From positions 31,333,001 through 31,397,000 of the forward strand of contig NC_088339.1 of assembly GCF_036884655.1 (NCBI RefSeq): 64,000 nt of DNA, given 5' to 3'. A model generated the notes under the pieces. The model saw only the letters and a program-made list of their open reading frames with translations, was not told the DNA's origin and ran no database searches. Position numbers and translations under genes: made by a program. The DNA comes from Musa acuminata AAA Group (taxonomy: Eukaryota; Streptophyta; Magnoliopsida; Zingiberales; Musaceae). Shown in pieces: positions 14,626 through 25,705 of the stretch. How positions within the stretch are numbered: position 1 is the stretch's first letter; each line of letters begins with the position of its first letter.

Positions 14626-15798
14626 GATGATTGCAATGTCGGAACCTAATGGTTCCTTTAAGAAGGTGTAGTTTGAAAAGGTTCTACTTTAGTTACTAAG
14701 GACAACACTGTAATAAAGAAATGTGGTCTGAGTATTATTCTTGACGAGAATCAGGTCCAAATGTATAGTTTGTCTGGGTATTGGGGTTTGGGTCCAATTT
14801 TAGCCATTCAGATACACTAGTAATGATGATTATTAGATAGGTTAAACTGCTTAGGTCAGGTTCAGGCTTCAACTTATAATGTACCAAGTTTTCTTCAAAA
14901 CATAGACTAGTTCTTTATGATTAATATGTTTGACGAACAACTCAAGTTAAACCAAGTCAGTTCCAGGTTGATTAAGAGAAAACAAAGCAGATAAGCATGT
15001 ACATGTCTGCATTTATTATCTTGTTACAAGTTCATATTAAATCAGGTCAGATTTGGATTATTAAAAATCTAGTTCAGTTTTCGACCAGCACTGATCTCTG
15101 GAAATCAGGTGAGTCAATTCCATGCTTCATAGTTTTACAGTTCGTCTAGATGTAGTTTGTTTTGAACCCCATTTAAATCGAGTTATTTGCCACCTGAACC
15201 CAAGACAAGGAGTCGCAAGGTCCCTTCTTATCTCTTCTCTCCCCTCATCTTTCTCCCTTTCCCTATCTTCCCTCTTTTTATTATCTCATGTGATAGAGGC
15301 ATGAAATGCAGTGAAAGTGGTGGATAGTATAAGAGTAGAATTCCACATTGTCCTCCTCCCACTCTTGACTGTTTCAACTACAGGAGGCTGCCACTGGTCA
15401 TCCATCTTATTTTCTTCCTCATCCACTTATAGGCTAATCTAACGAGCCACCTTTATATAAACGTTATATAAAGTTTACATAACGTTGCTTAAACGTTTTC
15501 ATTTTGTTGTTTGCATGATTTTATATGATCCATATTCTTTTGCATTTAGAATTTTCATTAGCTCTTTATTTCACCTCATCTATATATTTTTTGTTATTTT
15601 GATTTTTTATAAAATATTTTGAATCTTGTATCTGAATGAGTTTCATATTTCTTTGTAAATGTTCTGTAAGATTGTATATTTTAGTTCTCAGTGGCTAATA
15701 TGTAGAAGTTCCTGATCTGTATATGGAATAGCATGGAGGATGTATCTTTATGTTAAGTTGCAAAAGACTTTCCTTGAAGCCATTTTTTATACATATTG

Positions 15799-15957
15799 AA
15801 AAGATACTTTGAATGTCTCTATTGTGACATCTGAGTTGGTTAATGCATTTGTTTCACAAGTGATGGTTCTTAGGTTCGAGTCTATATATGAGCGTCATGT
15901 ACGCTATTTAATGTAATGGAAATATCTTTTAATTTTATTAAAAAAGATACTTTGAAT
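15799..15957 (+). mobile_element. tRNA-derived SINE with 16-bp target-site duplications
   Basis: The body is 15815-15941 (127 bp). It is flanked by identical 16-bp copies of AAAAGATACTTTGAAT at 15799-15814 and 15942-15957. The head has a tRNA-like internal promoter: an A-box-like GAGTTGGTTAATGC and a B-box-like GGTTCGAGTCT, near the consensus GGTTCGANTCC. The 3' part is T-rich and ends in TTAATTTTATTAA. The perfect duplications show a recent L1/RTE-type insertion into the 6PGDH leader intron in the gene's sense orientation. Confidence 0.85.
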
Positions 15958-16163
15958 AATTTATATATTGCAATTTTGGTTATGATGCTTGGCTTGGATT
16001 AGCTAACAACACGTGATTATGTCAATCTGCTAGCAGTCGAGAATCCTCAATTATATATTAGATCTAGTTCTATCCCGTCACAGTACCAAAATTTTCATTT
16101 TTCTTGTGCGTGTAATCTTATTTAGTCTTATTCTGATGATCCCACCTCTCTATCAGGTGAAAG

Positions 16164-17618
16164 ATGGCTCTAACAAGGATTGGCCTTGCTGGTCTTGCTG
16201 TGATGGGTCAAAACTTAGCCTTGAACATAGCTGAAAAAGGCTTCCCTATTTCTGTATACAACCGGACCACTTCAAAGGTAGATGAGACTGTTGAACGTGC
16301 CAAACGTGAAGGAAACCTCCCAGTTTATGGTTTCCATGACCCTGCATCATTTGTCAACTCAATACAGAAGCCCCGTGTCATCATCATGCTTGTGAAAGCT
16401 GGTGCACCAGTTGATCAAACCATAGCGACACTCTCATCTCACATGGAGAAGGGCGACTGCATAATAGATGGGGGCAATGAATGGTATGAGAATACAGAGA
16501 GGCGTGAAAAGGCCATGGTGGAACTCGGTCTCCTTTATCTCGGGATGGGGGTTTCTGGTGGAGAGGAGGGCGCAAGGAATGGCCCTTCTTTGATGCCTGG
16601 AGGGTCATACGAGGCGTACAAGCACATAGAAGACATCCTTCTCAAAGTGGCTGCCCAGGTTCCGGATAGTGGCCCCTGTGTTACTTTTATAGGCAAAGGA
16701 GGTTCAGGCAATTTTGTCAAGATGATTCACAATGGAATCGAGTATGGAGACATGCAGCTTATCGCCGAAGCTTATGATGTACTGAAATCTGTAGGAAACC
16801 TGTCGAACCACGAGTTGCAACAGGTTTTTTCTGAATGGAACAAAGGAGAACTTCTTAGTTTCTTGATTGAGATCACCGCAGACATTTTTGGAATAAAAGA
16901 TGATAAAGGTGATGGGTATCTAGTGGACAAGGTCTTAGACAAGACTGGGATGAAAGGTACCGGCAAATGGACCGTCCAACAAGCTGCTGAATTATCAGTG
17001 GCTGCTCCAACAATTGCATCATCTCTGGATTCCAGGTTCCTTAGTGGACTCAAGGAGGAACGGGTCCGAGCTTCTAAAGTTTTTCAGTCTGGTGATTTCA
17101 GTGACATTTTGGGAGGTCAGCCTGTTGACAAGGCAAAGTTGATCGAAGACGTGAGGCAAGCCCTTTATGCCTCAAAGATTTGCAGCTATGCACAAGGCAT
17201 GAACCTGATACGAGCAAAGAGCATCGAAAAGGGGTGGGATCTTAAGCTGGGTGAGCTTGCAAGGATATGGAAGGGTGGCTGCATCATCCGGGCCATCTTC
17301 TTGGACCGTATCAAGAAGGCTTATGACAGGAACCCTGAGCTACCGAACCTCTTGGTCGACCCAGAGTTTGCAAAGGAGATAATGGATCGCCAGGCTGCTT
17401 GGCGTCGTGTCATCTGCCTCGCTATCAACCACGGCATAAGCACTCCAGGTATGTCTGCCAGTCTGGCCTATTTCGACACCTACAGGAGGGAAAGTGTTCC
17501 TGCTAATCTAGTCCAAGCTCAGAGGGACTACTTCGGGGCTCATACCTACGAGAGGGTCGACATGCCCGGGTCCTTCCACACCGAATGGTTCAAGATCGCA
17601 AAGCAGTCCAAGATCTGA
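16164..17618 (+). CDS. PGD: 6-phosphogluconate dehydrogenase, decarboxylating (cytosolic/peroxisomal type)
   Basis: Oxidises 6-phosphogluconate with NADP+ to ribulose 5-phosphate and CO2, the second NADPH-forming step of the oxidative pentose phosphate pathway. A single coding exon gives 484 residues, the usual length. The N-terminal Rossmann motif GLAGLAVMGQN is at 7-17, and NRTTSK (33-38) fits binding of the NADP phosphate. The substrate segments are SGGEEGARNGPSLMPGG (131-147) and GNFVKMIHNGIEYGDM (182-197), which contains the catalytic Lys186 and Glu193. There is no plastid transit peptide, and the C-terminus is SKI, a peroxisomal PTS1 as in Arabidopsis PGD2. The ATG lies 6 bp after a splice acceptor. 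The intron-free coding region with a leader intron is typical of plant PGD genes. Confidence 0.97.
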   Translation: MALTRIGLAGLAVMGQNLALNIAEKGFPISVYNRTTSKVDETVERAKREGNLPVYGFHDPASFVNSIQKPRVIIMLVKAGAPVDQTIATLSSHMEKGDCIIDGGNEWYENTERREKAMVELGLLYLGMGVSGGEEGARNGPSLMPGGSYEAYKHIEDILLKVAAQVPDSGPCVTFIGKGGSGNFVKMIHNGIEYGDMQLIAEAYDVLKSVGNLSNHELQQVFSEWNKGELLSFLIEITADIFGIKDDKGDGYLVDKVLDKTGMKGTGKWTVQQAAELSVAAPTIASSLDSRFLSGLKEERVRASKVFQSGDFSDILGGQPVDKAKLIEDVRQALYASKICSYAQGMNLIRAKSIEKGWDLKLGELARIWKGGCIIRAIFLDRIKKAYDRNPELPNLLVDPEFAKEIMDRQAAWRRVICLAINHGISTPGMSASLAYFDTYRRESVPANLVQAQRDYFGAHTYERVDMPGSFHTEWFKIAKQSKI

Positions 17619-17949
17619 AGTCATGTGAGAGAGACACTCCCTGTGTTTTCAGTAGCATAGCTTTACTTTAGTCACTGGGAAACTTGGGTTGGGTAAACCC
17701 CCACCTTTTAGCAATTGAAATAACGTCCCGTGTTAGGACCCAGAAAACCAGCTAAGAATGTTGGATGTCTTCCATTGCTTTTCTATTGGCATTACATTTA
17801 GATCGAAGTTGTCTTGGAGATCCAGGTCTTATGTTTGCTTCTCTTTCTTACCTGTAGTGGATGAACTTGGTGCTTCAAATCGAATGGGTGTTTCTGCTTA
17901 TGTTTGATTGGGAAATGGCCTGTGTGTAATGAATCGACTATTGCATGGT

Positions 17950-19620
17950 TCCCTGTCAGAACACCACTTGACCCAAAAGTTGTTGTGCTTTGCCTTGCGT
18001 GAGTGACAAGTGTGTGTCACGAATGCTGCAAAAGACAAATGTGATTGATTATGTTGGAAGCTCAGATAGACTGGGCGTACTCAGAGGATAAATAAATATA
18101 CGTACTCTTACTTTTTTAAATATTTAAAAGATAAATAAATAAGTATGTCACGATCGTTTTGAAGTTTCTAAAATACATATTCTACTTGACTTTTCTTACT
18201 TCAAATAGTTGACTAAATTGAGTGTTTGGGGGAACTTTTTCCCGATACACCCTTCACACGAGTTTTGTAAGTTAAATTCTTAAGTTGACTTCTCCTTTTT
18301 TCGATCCTCTGAGATCATCAAAGTAAATCAATGCCTGCACATAATACTAAAATACACTGATTGTGTATACCTGAGATACTAATATATTTCTCCTTGGAAG
18401 AATAAAAGAAGTAAGATTTCGACAACATAATTGCTTGGATACTTTTAATTTGTGCAAAGATGAGGTGGATCAAGGAACGCTCACCATCTAGAAATTTGGT
18501 GGTGCTCATCATTCATGCATTTATTTGGTCATCGATGATCACATCCCAGTCAACTGGAATTCATCGTCACGAATGATCAAATTCGATTCGTCTTATCCTT
18601 TGAAAACATCTTCGAACTCGAATCCTAATCCCCCATGAAGCAGTCAAGCCGACACCGTCCATCATCAGGAACTCAGCTATTGCAAGCAACGTGCTTATTG
18701 CTCCAAGACTATTTCTCCATTGTCTCTCTCTTCACAGCTTCAGGTGGCATGATGAGCACGGAGCCGACTCTAATTTTATCTTGGCATGCAATATTTTAAT
18801 CGATTTGGCATAATAATTCATCCTCAGAAATGACAGCCACAACTCTCCCAAGTCCAAATTCAAGCCGATGCCGCTTTAGTCTCGGCATGTATTTTGACCG
18901 GCAATATTGAGGCATTATATTATTTGCTTTGCTTTGCTGCTGTGTGTTGGAATCCAACCGTCGCATTCAATTTTCGACTCAGTTGGGGTAAGAATAAGAT
19001 CCAATCGAATCAATTCAAAATCAATTAGTCTATTATTTTAAATAATTTTAATATATATATATATATTTATATTTATTTATTTAAAATAAAAAAATATTTT
19101 GTTGTTGAATAATTTTAGTTCGATCTAATCGAATTAAAATATTTGTTCAATTGAACCGGCACGAGTTGGGTCAGTATCGATATCGAGTCGATTTGAATCG
19201 ATTAAGGGCTTAAGATAGTGAATTGCGATCCGACTAATATTTTTAAAATTAAAATCAATTCATTCCGATGCGAATCGATTAATCGAATCGAAGAATATTA
19301 TTTTCTTTAAACTTAAAACCGTTTATAACTTTCAAAATTAAATTAGGTTCCAACAGGTTCTATTCCATTTGAACTTTGTGTGTTCAAACTCCCTATTCGA
19401 TTTGGGCCATGGAATTTTACGGATAAGTTAAAAAGTGATATTTCCATGTTTATTGGAAAAAAAATAAATAAAATAAATAGTCTTGCGAGTTTTTGGGGAG
19501 GAGACAGAGGGGAATGGTAGAGTCAATGCCTTGTTCATTCAAATGGGTGTTCTTAGATGAAACGGAGGGGAGAGTAGGTGGGTGAGGGGAAGGAGACTGA
19601 TACATTGCTGAAGTAGAAGG
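17950..19620. other. Spacer between 6PGDH and 4CL
   Basis: AT-rich. Between about 18,950 and 19,330 the words AATCGAAT, TCGATT and AACCGG recur in both orientations, suggesting a decayed repeat. No protein-coding gene or RNA gene was recognised. The right end should contain the 4CL promoter. Confidence 0.45.
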
Positions 19621-19697
19621 TGAGATGAATCTGTGTTCGCATCTCCGCACAGCTCTCGTTTCTACCACTGTTCCTTCCATCTTGCATTCCCTACCTA

Positions 19698-19721
19698 CCC
19701 CCCCCCCCCCCCCCCCCCCCC
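19698..19721 (+). repeat. C24 homopolymer upstream of 4CL
   Basis: An uninterrupted run of 24 C residues about 205 bp before the 4CL start codon, followed by a C/T-rich stretch. It probably lies in the promoter or leader. Length is likely to be polymorphic and prone to sequencing error. Confidence 0.9.
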
Positions 19722-19926
19722 TTCACTTCTCCCTACTTATATGCACTCAGATCCTTCTGCTTCGTTCAAGCTCTCAGCCACTGCTGTATTCTCAGAGTTC
19801 CATTGTGTCAGAAAGCTGTAGAAAGGCAGTGCTTACCTCCTTGTTTGGCATCCGTTTCGCGCTTTGAATCCTCACGTCCCTCTCATTGTTTTTCTTCTTC
19901 TTCCTTCGTGTTGTACCTCGGCAGCC

Positions 19927-20992
19927 ATGATCTCTCTTGCTTCTGAAACCCAACCACAGATCGCCAGCCCAATCCACCCACCCGAAACCCAGCCGCCGGA
20001 AACAATCGTGTTCCGGTCGAGGCTACCGGACATCACCATCTCCAACCATCTCCCTCTCCACACCTACTGTTTTGAGAAACTCCACGAGACGTCGGATGCA
20101 GCCTGCCTCATCGCGGCCACCACTGGGAAGATCTACACCTTCTCCGAGACCCACCTTCTGTGCCGTAAGGCGGCCGCTGGCTTTTCCAAGCTCGGGATCG
20201 GACATGGGGATGTCGTCATGGTCCTCCTGCAGAACGTACCTGAGTTCATATTCACGTTCATGGGCGCATGCATGCTCGGGGCCATCACCACCACCGCCAA
20301 CCCGTTCTGCACTCCGGCCGATATCTTCAAGCAAATCAAGGCCTCCGGTGCGAAGCTTGTCGTCACCCAGTCCGCGCACGTCGACAAGCTCCGCGGCGGG
20401 GACGAGGGGTTCCCTAAGATCGGCGACGGCTTGATGGTGATCACCACCGATGAGCCTCCCGAGGACTGCATGAACTTCTGGGAAGTGCTGGACTCCAACG
20501 AGACGTCAGTCCCCCACGTCACCATCGATCCGGAGGACCCGGTCGCGCTGCCATTCTCGTCGGGCACGACCGGGCTGCCCAAGGGGGTGTTGCTGACCCA
20601 CAAGAGCATGGTGTCGTCCATAGCGCAGCAGGTGGACGGCGAGAACCCGAACGTGTACCTGAAGCGCGACGACGTGGTGCTGTGCGTGCTTCCCCTGTTC
20701 CACATCTTCGCCCTCAACTCTGCGTTGCTCTGTTCGCTGAGGGCGGGTGCGGCGACGATGCTGATGCCAAAGTTCGAGATCAGAACGATGCTGGAAGGGA
20801 TACAGACGCACCGGGTGTCGGTGGCCGCGGTGGTGCCGCCGCTGGTGCTGGCGCTGGCGAAGAATCAGGAGATCGAGAACTACGACTTGAGCTCCATGAG
20901 GATCATCCTCTCGGGTGCTGCCCCACTGGGGAAGGAGCTCGAGGATGCTCTCAGAATCAGAGTCCCTCAGGCGATCCTTGGCCAGGTCAGTG

Positions 20993-21055
<63 letters not shown>

Positions 21056-22614
21056 GCGGACCAACCTTTGCATGCGTGCATATGCAGGGCTATGGAATGA
21101 CGGAAGCAGGGCCTGTGCTCTCGATGTGCCCTGCGTTTGCTAAGCATCCGACCGCTGTCAAATCCGGCTCCTGCGGCATTATCGTAAGGAATGCCGAGAT
21201 GAAGGTGGTGGATCCGGACACCGGCTTCTCCCTCGGCCGCAACAAGCCCGGCGAGATATGCATCCGGGGGGCTCAGATCATGAAAGGTACGTGGAGTCCA
21301 TTTTCTTATCCTAGACGAACGATTCTGATCTCGTTTTCCACGTTGACAACAGACTTCGTTCCATGACAGGCTACCTTAACGATGTCGACGCCACGTCGAA
21401 GACGATAGACGTCGACGGCTGGCTGCACACTGGAGACATCGGCTACGTCGACGACGACGACGAGGTTTTCATAGTGGACAGAGTAAAGGAGCTCATCAAA
21501 TACAAGGGCTTCCAGGTACTCAACCCACTGACATGCACTGCATGCATGCCCTCTTTCCAACGTAGGAAGGACCCTAATATGCTTTGTCGGTGGTCGTAAT
21601 TAATGGGTTGAGGATGTGCGCGCAGGTGCCGCCAGCAGAGCTCGAATCCCTGCTTCTAAGTCATCCCTCCATCGCCGACGCTGCGGTCGTCCCGTAAGTC
21701 CACCGAGCTTCTCTGTACTGTTTGCCTCGTGCTATTATCGTCAACGGTCTTATCGTTGACTTCTCACGACAACAGGCAAAAGGATGAGGCTGCAGGTGAA
21801 GTCCCAGTCGCCTTCGTCGTTCGAGCCAAAGACTCGGCCATCAGCGAGCAAGCCATCAAGGAATTCATAGCTAAACAGGTAATTCTAATGGGTTCATTTC
21901 CGTCGGTGTACGATGGATTCGAAATATCATTCAATATATTATATTGAATGTGTTTGACCATTTGTCGTGTGAATCTTTACTCGAATCTCACGTTTTGTCT
22001 ACATCGAATGTACGTGATTGGATATATTTTGTCTACATCCAAAAACAAAATATTGAATGAGAACATCCCACCAAAATTTAAAGATATGCTAGTTTTATGT
22101 AGTAACATTATATTAATTAAGAACTTGGATATAAAAAAAAATAGAATGGACTTTTTCTACATCCAAGAAGAAAATATTAAATAAAAACATCCCACCAAAA
22201 TTTAGAGATATGTTAGCTTAATACAGTAAAATTCCATTAATTTCCAAGATTCTCTTTCCTTATATAGAAGATTTTTCATATTGAATTATTTTTCTTCAAA
22301 GATTTTTCATACAAAACTAGGCTCGAGTGAATTAATCTCCTTTCTTTTTTGTGATGAACAAAGAGATATAGCTTTAGTTGTGTGTTTATTTGTTTCCTGT
22401 AAATGTTATTTACGTTCGTGACAAGAGTTAGGGTTGTCTTTGTTATGACTCGTTGATTCATTGATGAACGCATATGTATGTATGTATGGCTCCTCAGGTT
22501 GTGTTTTACAAGAGATTGCAGAAGATCTACTTCGTCCATTCCATTCCGAAATCAGCAGCAGGAAAAATACTGAGGAAGGAGTTGAAAGCCAAGCTCCAAG
22601 TTGCTTCTAAATAA
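19927..22614 (+). CDS. 4CL: 4-coumarate:CoA ligase
   Basis: Activates hydroxycinnamic acids (4-coumarate, caffeate, ferulate) to CoA thioesters using ATP, the branch point from general phenylpropanoid metabolism to lignin and flavonoids. Six exons join in phase to 563 residues: 19927-20985, 21088-21286, 21370-21515, 21626-21693, 21776-21878 and 22498-22614. The AMP-binding box [12 protein letters not shown], is near residue 210 and box II, GEICIRG, near 408. [20 protein letters not shown] and the C-terminal [13 protein letters not shown], with the catalytic Lys, complete the ANL fold. The first true ATG is 19927; the frame upstream opens only with TTG. Exon 1 is strongly GC-rich, as in grasses and related monocots. 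Intron 1 is mostly a CT microsatellite. Confidence 0.96.
20994..21053 (+). repeat. (CT)n microsatellite filling 4CL intron 1
   Basis: An uninterrupted CT dinucleotide run of about 60 bp begins 8 bp after the donor of intron 1, which is only 102 bp long (20986-21087). Read through in frame it would give a Ser-Leu repeat, but the flanking donor (CCAG|GTCAG) and acceptor (TATGCAG|GG) keep it intronic. Confidence 0.92.
22030..22280 (+). repeat. Imperfect 124-bp tandem duplication in 4CL intron 5
   Basis: Two copies share CTACATCCAA (22033 and 22157) and ACATCCCACCAAAATTTA (22064 and 22188), both 124 bp apart. A further partial copy, TTTGTCTACATCGAATG, lies near 21,996. The region is AT-rich and shows no coding potential. 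Confidence 0.75.
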
Positions 22615-23125
22615 AGAGTGTTATCGCCATGCCTCGCTTTTCTTTGTTTCAGTAGAAGTGTCTTCCCGACGCCTATGCAAACTTGTTGTTTAGTGAGGGT
22701 TTCCATGGCCAAATGCAACCCTAATTGGTGTACTTTTGATTGGCTTATCCTTATCGTTAGCTATCTCTGTCAACCTACTCCAACGAGAGGGGAACTCTTA
22801 TGTATTGCATAAAGTTCATCGTCCTCCGATTAAGTGTTGTCGTTTGATGAGAGTCCACTGCTATTTCAATACGAAAAATTGAAGTGAGAGTCATGGTTAA
22901 CTTTAGTATTTTGGATGCAAGTGAAGGAATACATGCGAAGAATTTAACATAGTAATTTTCCACAAAAAAAAAAATCTCACTTTTAATTCTCATTTTTTTT
23001 ATAGCCGCTCTTATTCCGAATATATCATTAATTTTACAATCATTCATCTATCCCCCTCTTCTTTTTTTTCTTTTTTTTTTCTTCTCACGAATCGATCTAT
23101 ATGGTGTATCGATCCGTTGAAGAAT
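22615..23125. other. 4CL 3' region and spacer
   Basis: Probable 3' untranslated region of 4CL followed by T-rich spacer. No gene or clear repeat was recognised. Confidence 0.5.
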
Positions 23126-23129
23126 CAAT

Positions 23130-24595
23130 TCTCAAGGTTCCTATGTGTTAGGAAAAGAGTCGACACTAAGAAGGGGGGTGAATTAGTACAACGGTAAAAA
23201 TTATGTCGGTTCAAAACTTCGTTGCGATTAAATCTGTTTCCGACGAAAAATCGTTTTGTAAAGGTATTAACTTTGAAAGCGTACGGAAGAGCATAGTGGA
23301 TATAAAACAAGTAAAGTGGTTTGTAGTAAAGTAATTATACAAGAGAAATGCAAACCAGATTTTTATAATGGTTCGGTCGTCGTGACCTACATCCACTTCA
23401 TCGATTCCTCTTCCGTCGAGGCCACCGGCATTCACTATTGGTCTTCTTTCAATGGGCGAAGACCAACTACCCTTTTACACCCCTCTTCTCCTTTTCACAG
23501 GTTTATGAGATAACCTTTTACAACCCTCTTTTACAAGGTATCCCTCTCACACCTCTCTTAAAACTCTCTCTAAGCTTTCGGAGGAGGGAACTCAACTTTC
23601 TAAAGTTTACAACTTTAGAATCACATGGTTTTGCTCAATATTTCCTGTTTATCCATATAGGAATAGTTGGGTATTTATAGGCCTAAATGGATTCAAATTT
23701 GGAGCCCAAAATTCAAACCCCCGAAATTTCAGGGTACGGGTAGTACCACCGCCCAGACAGTCTCAGAGATTGAGTCTGGGCAGTACCACCACCTAACACA
23801 GTCTCGGAGATTGTGTCATGATGGTTTCACATGTTTGGTCACTTTTTGGGCCTTTCTCTTGACCCAACATAACCTAAAATTGGCTCAAATATCCCTTAAT
23901 TGAGTTGGTCCAATTCTAATTCATATTATGTACTAACTATGAATTTTAAGATATTTACTAAGCTAAACAAAGTCCGTAAGTATAGGTTTCTTCCGATGAT
24001 CTTCCGACGATCTTACGACAATGTTCCAGCGGACTCCCGACAAGCTCCTGGACTTCATGATGATCTTCTTGGCGAGTTTCGACAAGCTTCTTTGGCAAGC
24101 TCCGGGACTTCTCGATCAATTCCGACAGAACTTCCGATGAACGTCCAGACTTCCAACAAACTCTCGAACTCCCAACGAAATCGTATTCTTGATTCTGGGA
24201 TTTCATTTTGCTTTATGTCTTGCTATCGTAGTTAATCCTGCACATGTAAAAACACACTTCGATTTAGACAATTATTACTAAGCATGAATCATGTTGTTCG
24301 ATATGTCATTGGTCCATCGACGTTTCGTCCGATTCTTCAATGCATCGTCCTCTCTTATGGCCTATTTCCCAATCGGCTAGTTGACCTCCGTAATTCCGAT
24401 ATCCTTAGCATAATTTTCGCTCTTCTTAGCCCGATGCCCGAATTCATGGACCGAAGTCTTCTGTCGATATGTCATCCGATCGTCCGGCTAGACGTACAAT
24501 CTTCTAACATGTTCCACCGGCCCAATATGATTCTTTCTGCTTTAATTGTCTCATCCTGATCGAAGCATCCTGCGTCAATCAAAACGCAGATCAAT
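23130..24595 (+). mobile_element. Probable solo LTR or retrotransposon fragment
   Basis: The left part starts TGTTAGGAAAAGAGTCGACA and continues with a GGGGGGTGAATTAGT motif that I recognise from repeated LTR-type sequence in plant genomes. The rest is non-coding, with recurrent words such as CTTCCGA and CGACAAGCT (23,990-24,180). It ends near a CCTGCGTCAATCAAAA block around 24,570. No protein domain and no clean target duplication were found, so class and boundaries are tentative. Confidence 0.45.
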
Positions 24596-25645
24596 TCATA
24601 AACATTTATCAATTAATTTTATTATTAAAATCTGAGATTGAACGATCAGTCAAAATTCTTATCAGTCGACTTTCAATTATAGTATTTTTCTACTATATTA
24701 TATTATAATTTTTTGGGGTATTACTGAAAATATTATAACTATATCATAACTAAAGTTTTATGAGGTTGATTCCTATGTATAATATTTTTACAATTATATA
24801 ATTAAAGCTATTATAAAAAACAATTTAACTATAATATTTTTATATTACGTTACGGTGTTACAATAGAAATATTAAAATAAAAACACTCATGGTCCTATAA
24901 AGGAATTTGAAGTTTTTGGATCCTAAACACACATTTAAACAAGGTTTTACTATTTTTATTCAAATATCTAAAATAGTATAATTTAATTTAAGATCGGTGG
25001 CCATGTATGACCTAACGTTAGAGGAACTCAAACCCTCCTAGAAAATTATAGACAGGTTCTTCAAAAACTACTCCTACAACAACAAAAAAATATAAAAAGA
25101 AAAATAATAAAAATAATAAGGTTTTTATCATTCAATTTTAACTAAAATCTGACAATCCATGAAGACCACTAAAAACCTAAATATCAAAATAAAGCATTGA
25201 TACAACCTATAAAATAATTAATTATAAATGATTAGTGCAGATGTAGCGAGGATTGAAGTTCTTGAATCCTAGTAACACTTTTTTTTTATTGAAGTTGTAC
25301 TATCTTGATTTTTTTTATCCAAAACAAGAAACTTGGTTTTCCATCATTTACTGCTTAATATCTATTTATTATTGCAGGAATATATTTCCACTTTTAGTTT
25401 TTTGGTTATCAATAAGGATTTGTATTCAAATAAGGGATGATATATAATTACACTTTTCATTTTGTTATCTAAAATATAATAATCTCTTCTAAAAGTAGTA
25501 GAGTGATTTCTCTAAAAAAGAATTCCTTTTTATTTAATATTTTTTCCCTATACGTATCCTAGTTTTTAGTTTTTTTATTTAATATTTTTTCTCTAATATC
25601 TTAAATACCAATTAATATCTAATTTCTTTTTATAACAAATAAAAT
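24596..25645. other. AT-rich spacer
   Basis: Very AT-rich intergenic sequence without recognisable genes or defined repeats. Confidence 0.5.
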
Positions 25646-25672
25646 TATAAATAGGATATTTGATGTAATACT

Positions 25673-25705
<33 letters not shown>

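Larger units (their letters stand above)
12731..16157 (+). other. Leader (5' UTR) intron of the 6PGDH gene, about 3.4 kb
   Basis: The coding exon is preceded 6 bp upstream of its ATG by a good splice acceptor (CCACCTCTCTATCAG at 16143-16157). The only convincing promoter is 3.5 kb upstream at 12,626. The simplest reading is one long intron in the 5' untranslated region. The exact donor is uncertain: candidates are AAG|GTCTGG near 12,731 and GG|GTAGATC near 12,833. The intron is T-rich and contains a SINE (15815-15941) and a possible retrotransposon scar near 14,610. Confidence 0.65.

Noticed and set aside
15830..15890. Possible tRNA gene
   Set aside because: It has A- and B-box-like words, but no cloverleaf could be drawn and it is flanked by 16-bp target duplications, so it is a SINE head.
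20133..20811. Long minus-strand frames opposite 4CL exon 1
   Set aside because: They are antisense shadows caused by the high GC content of the exon.
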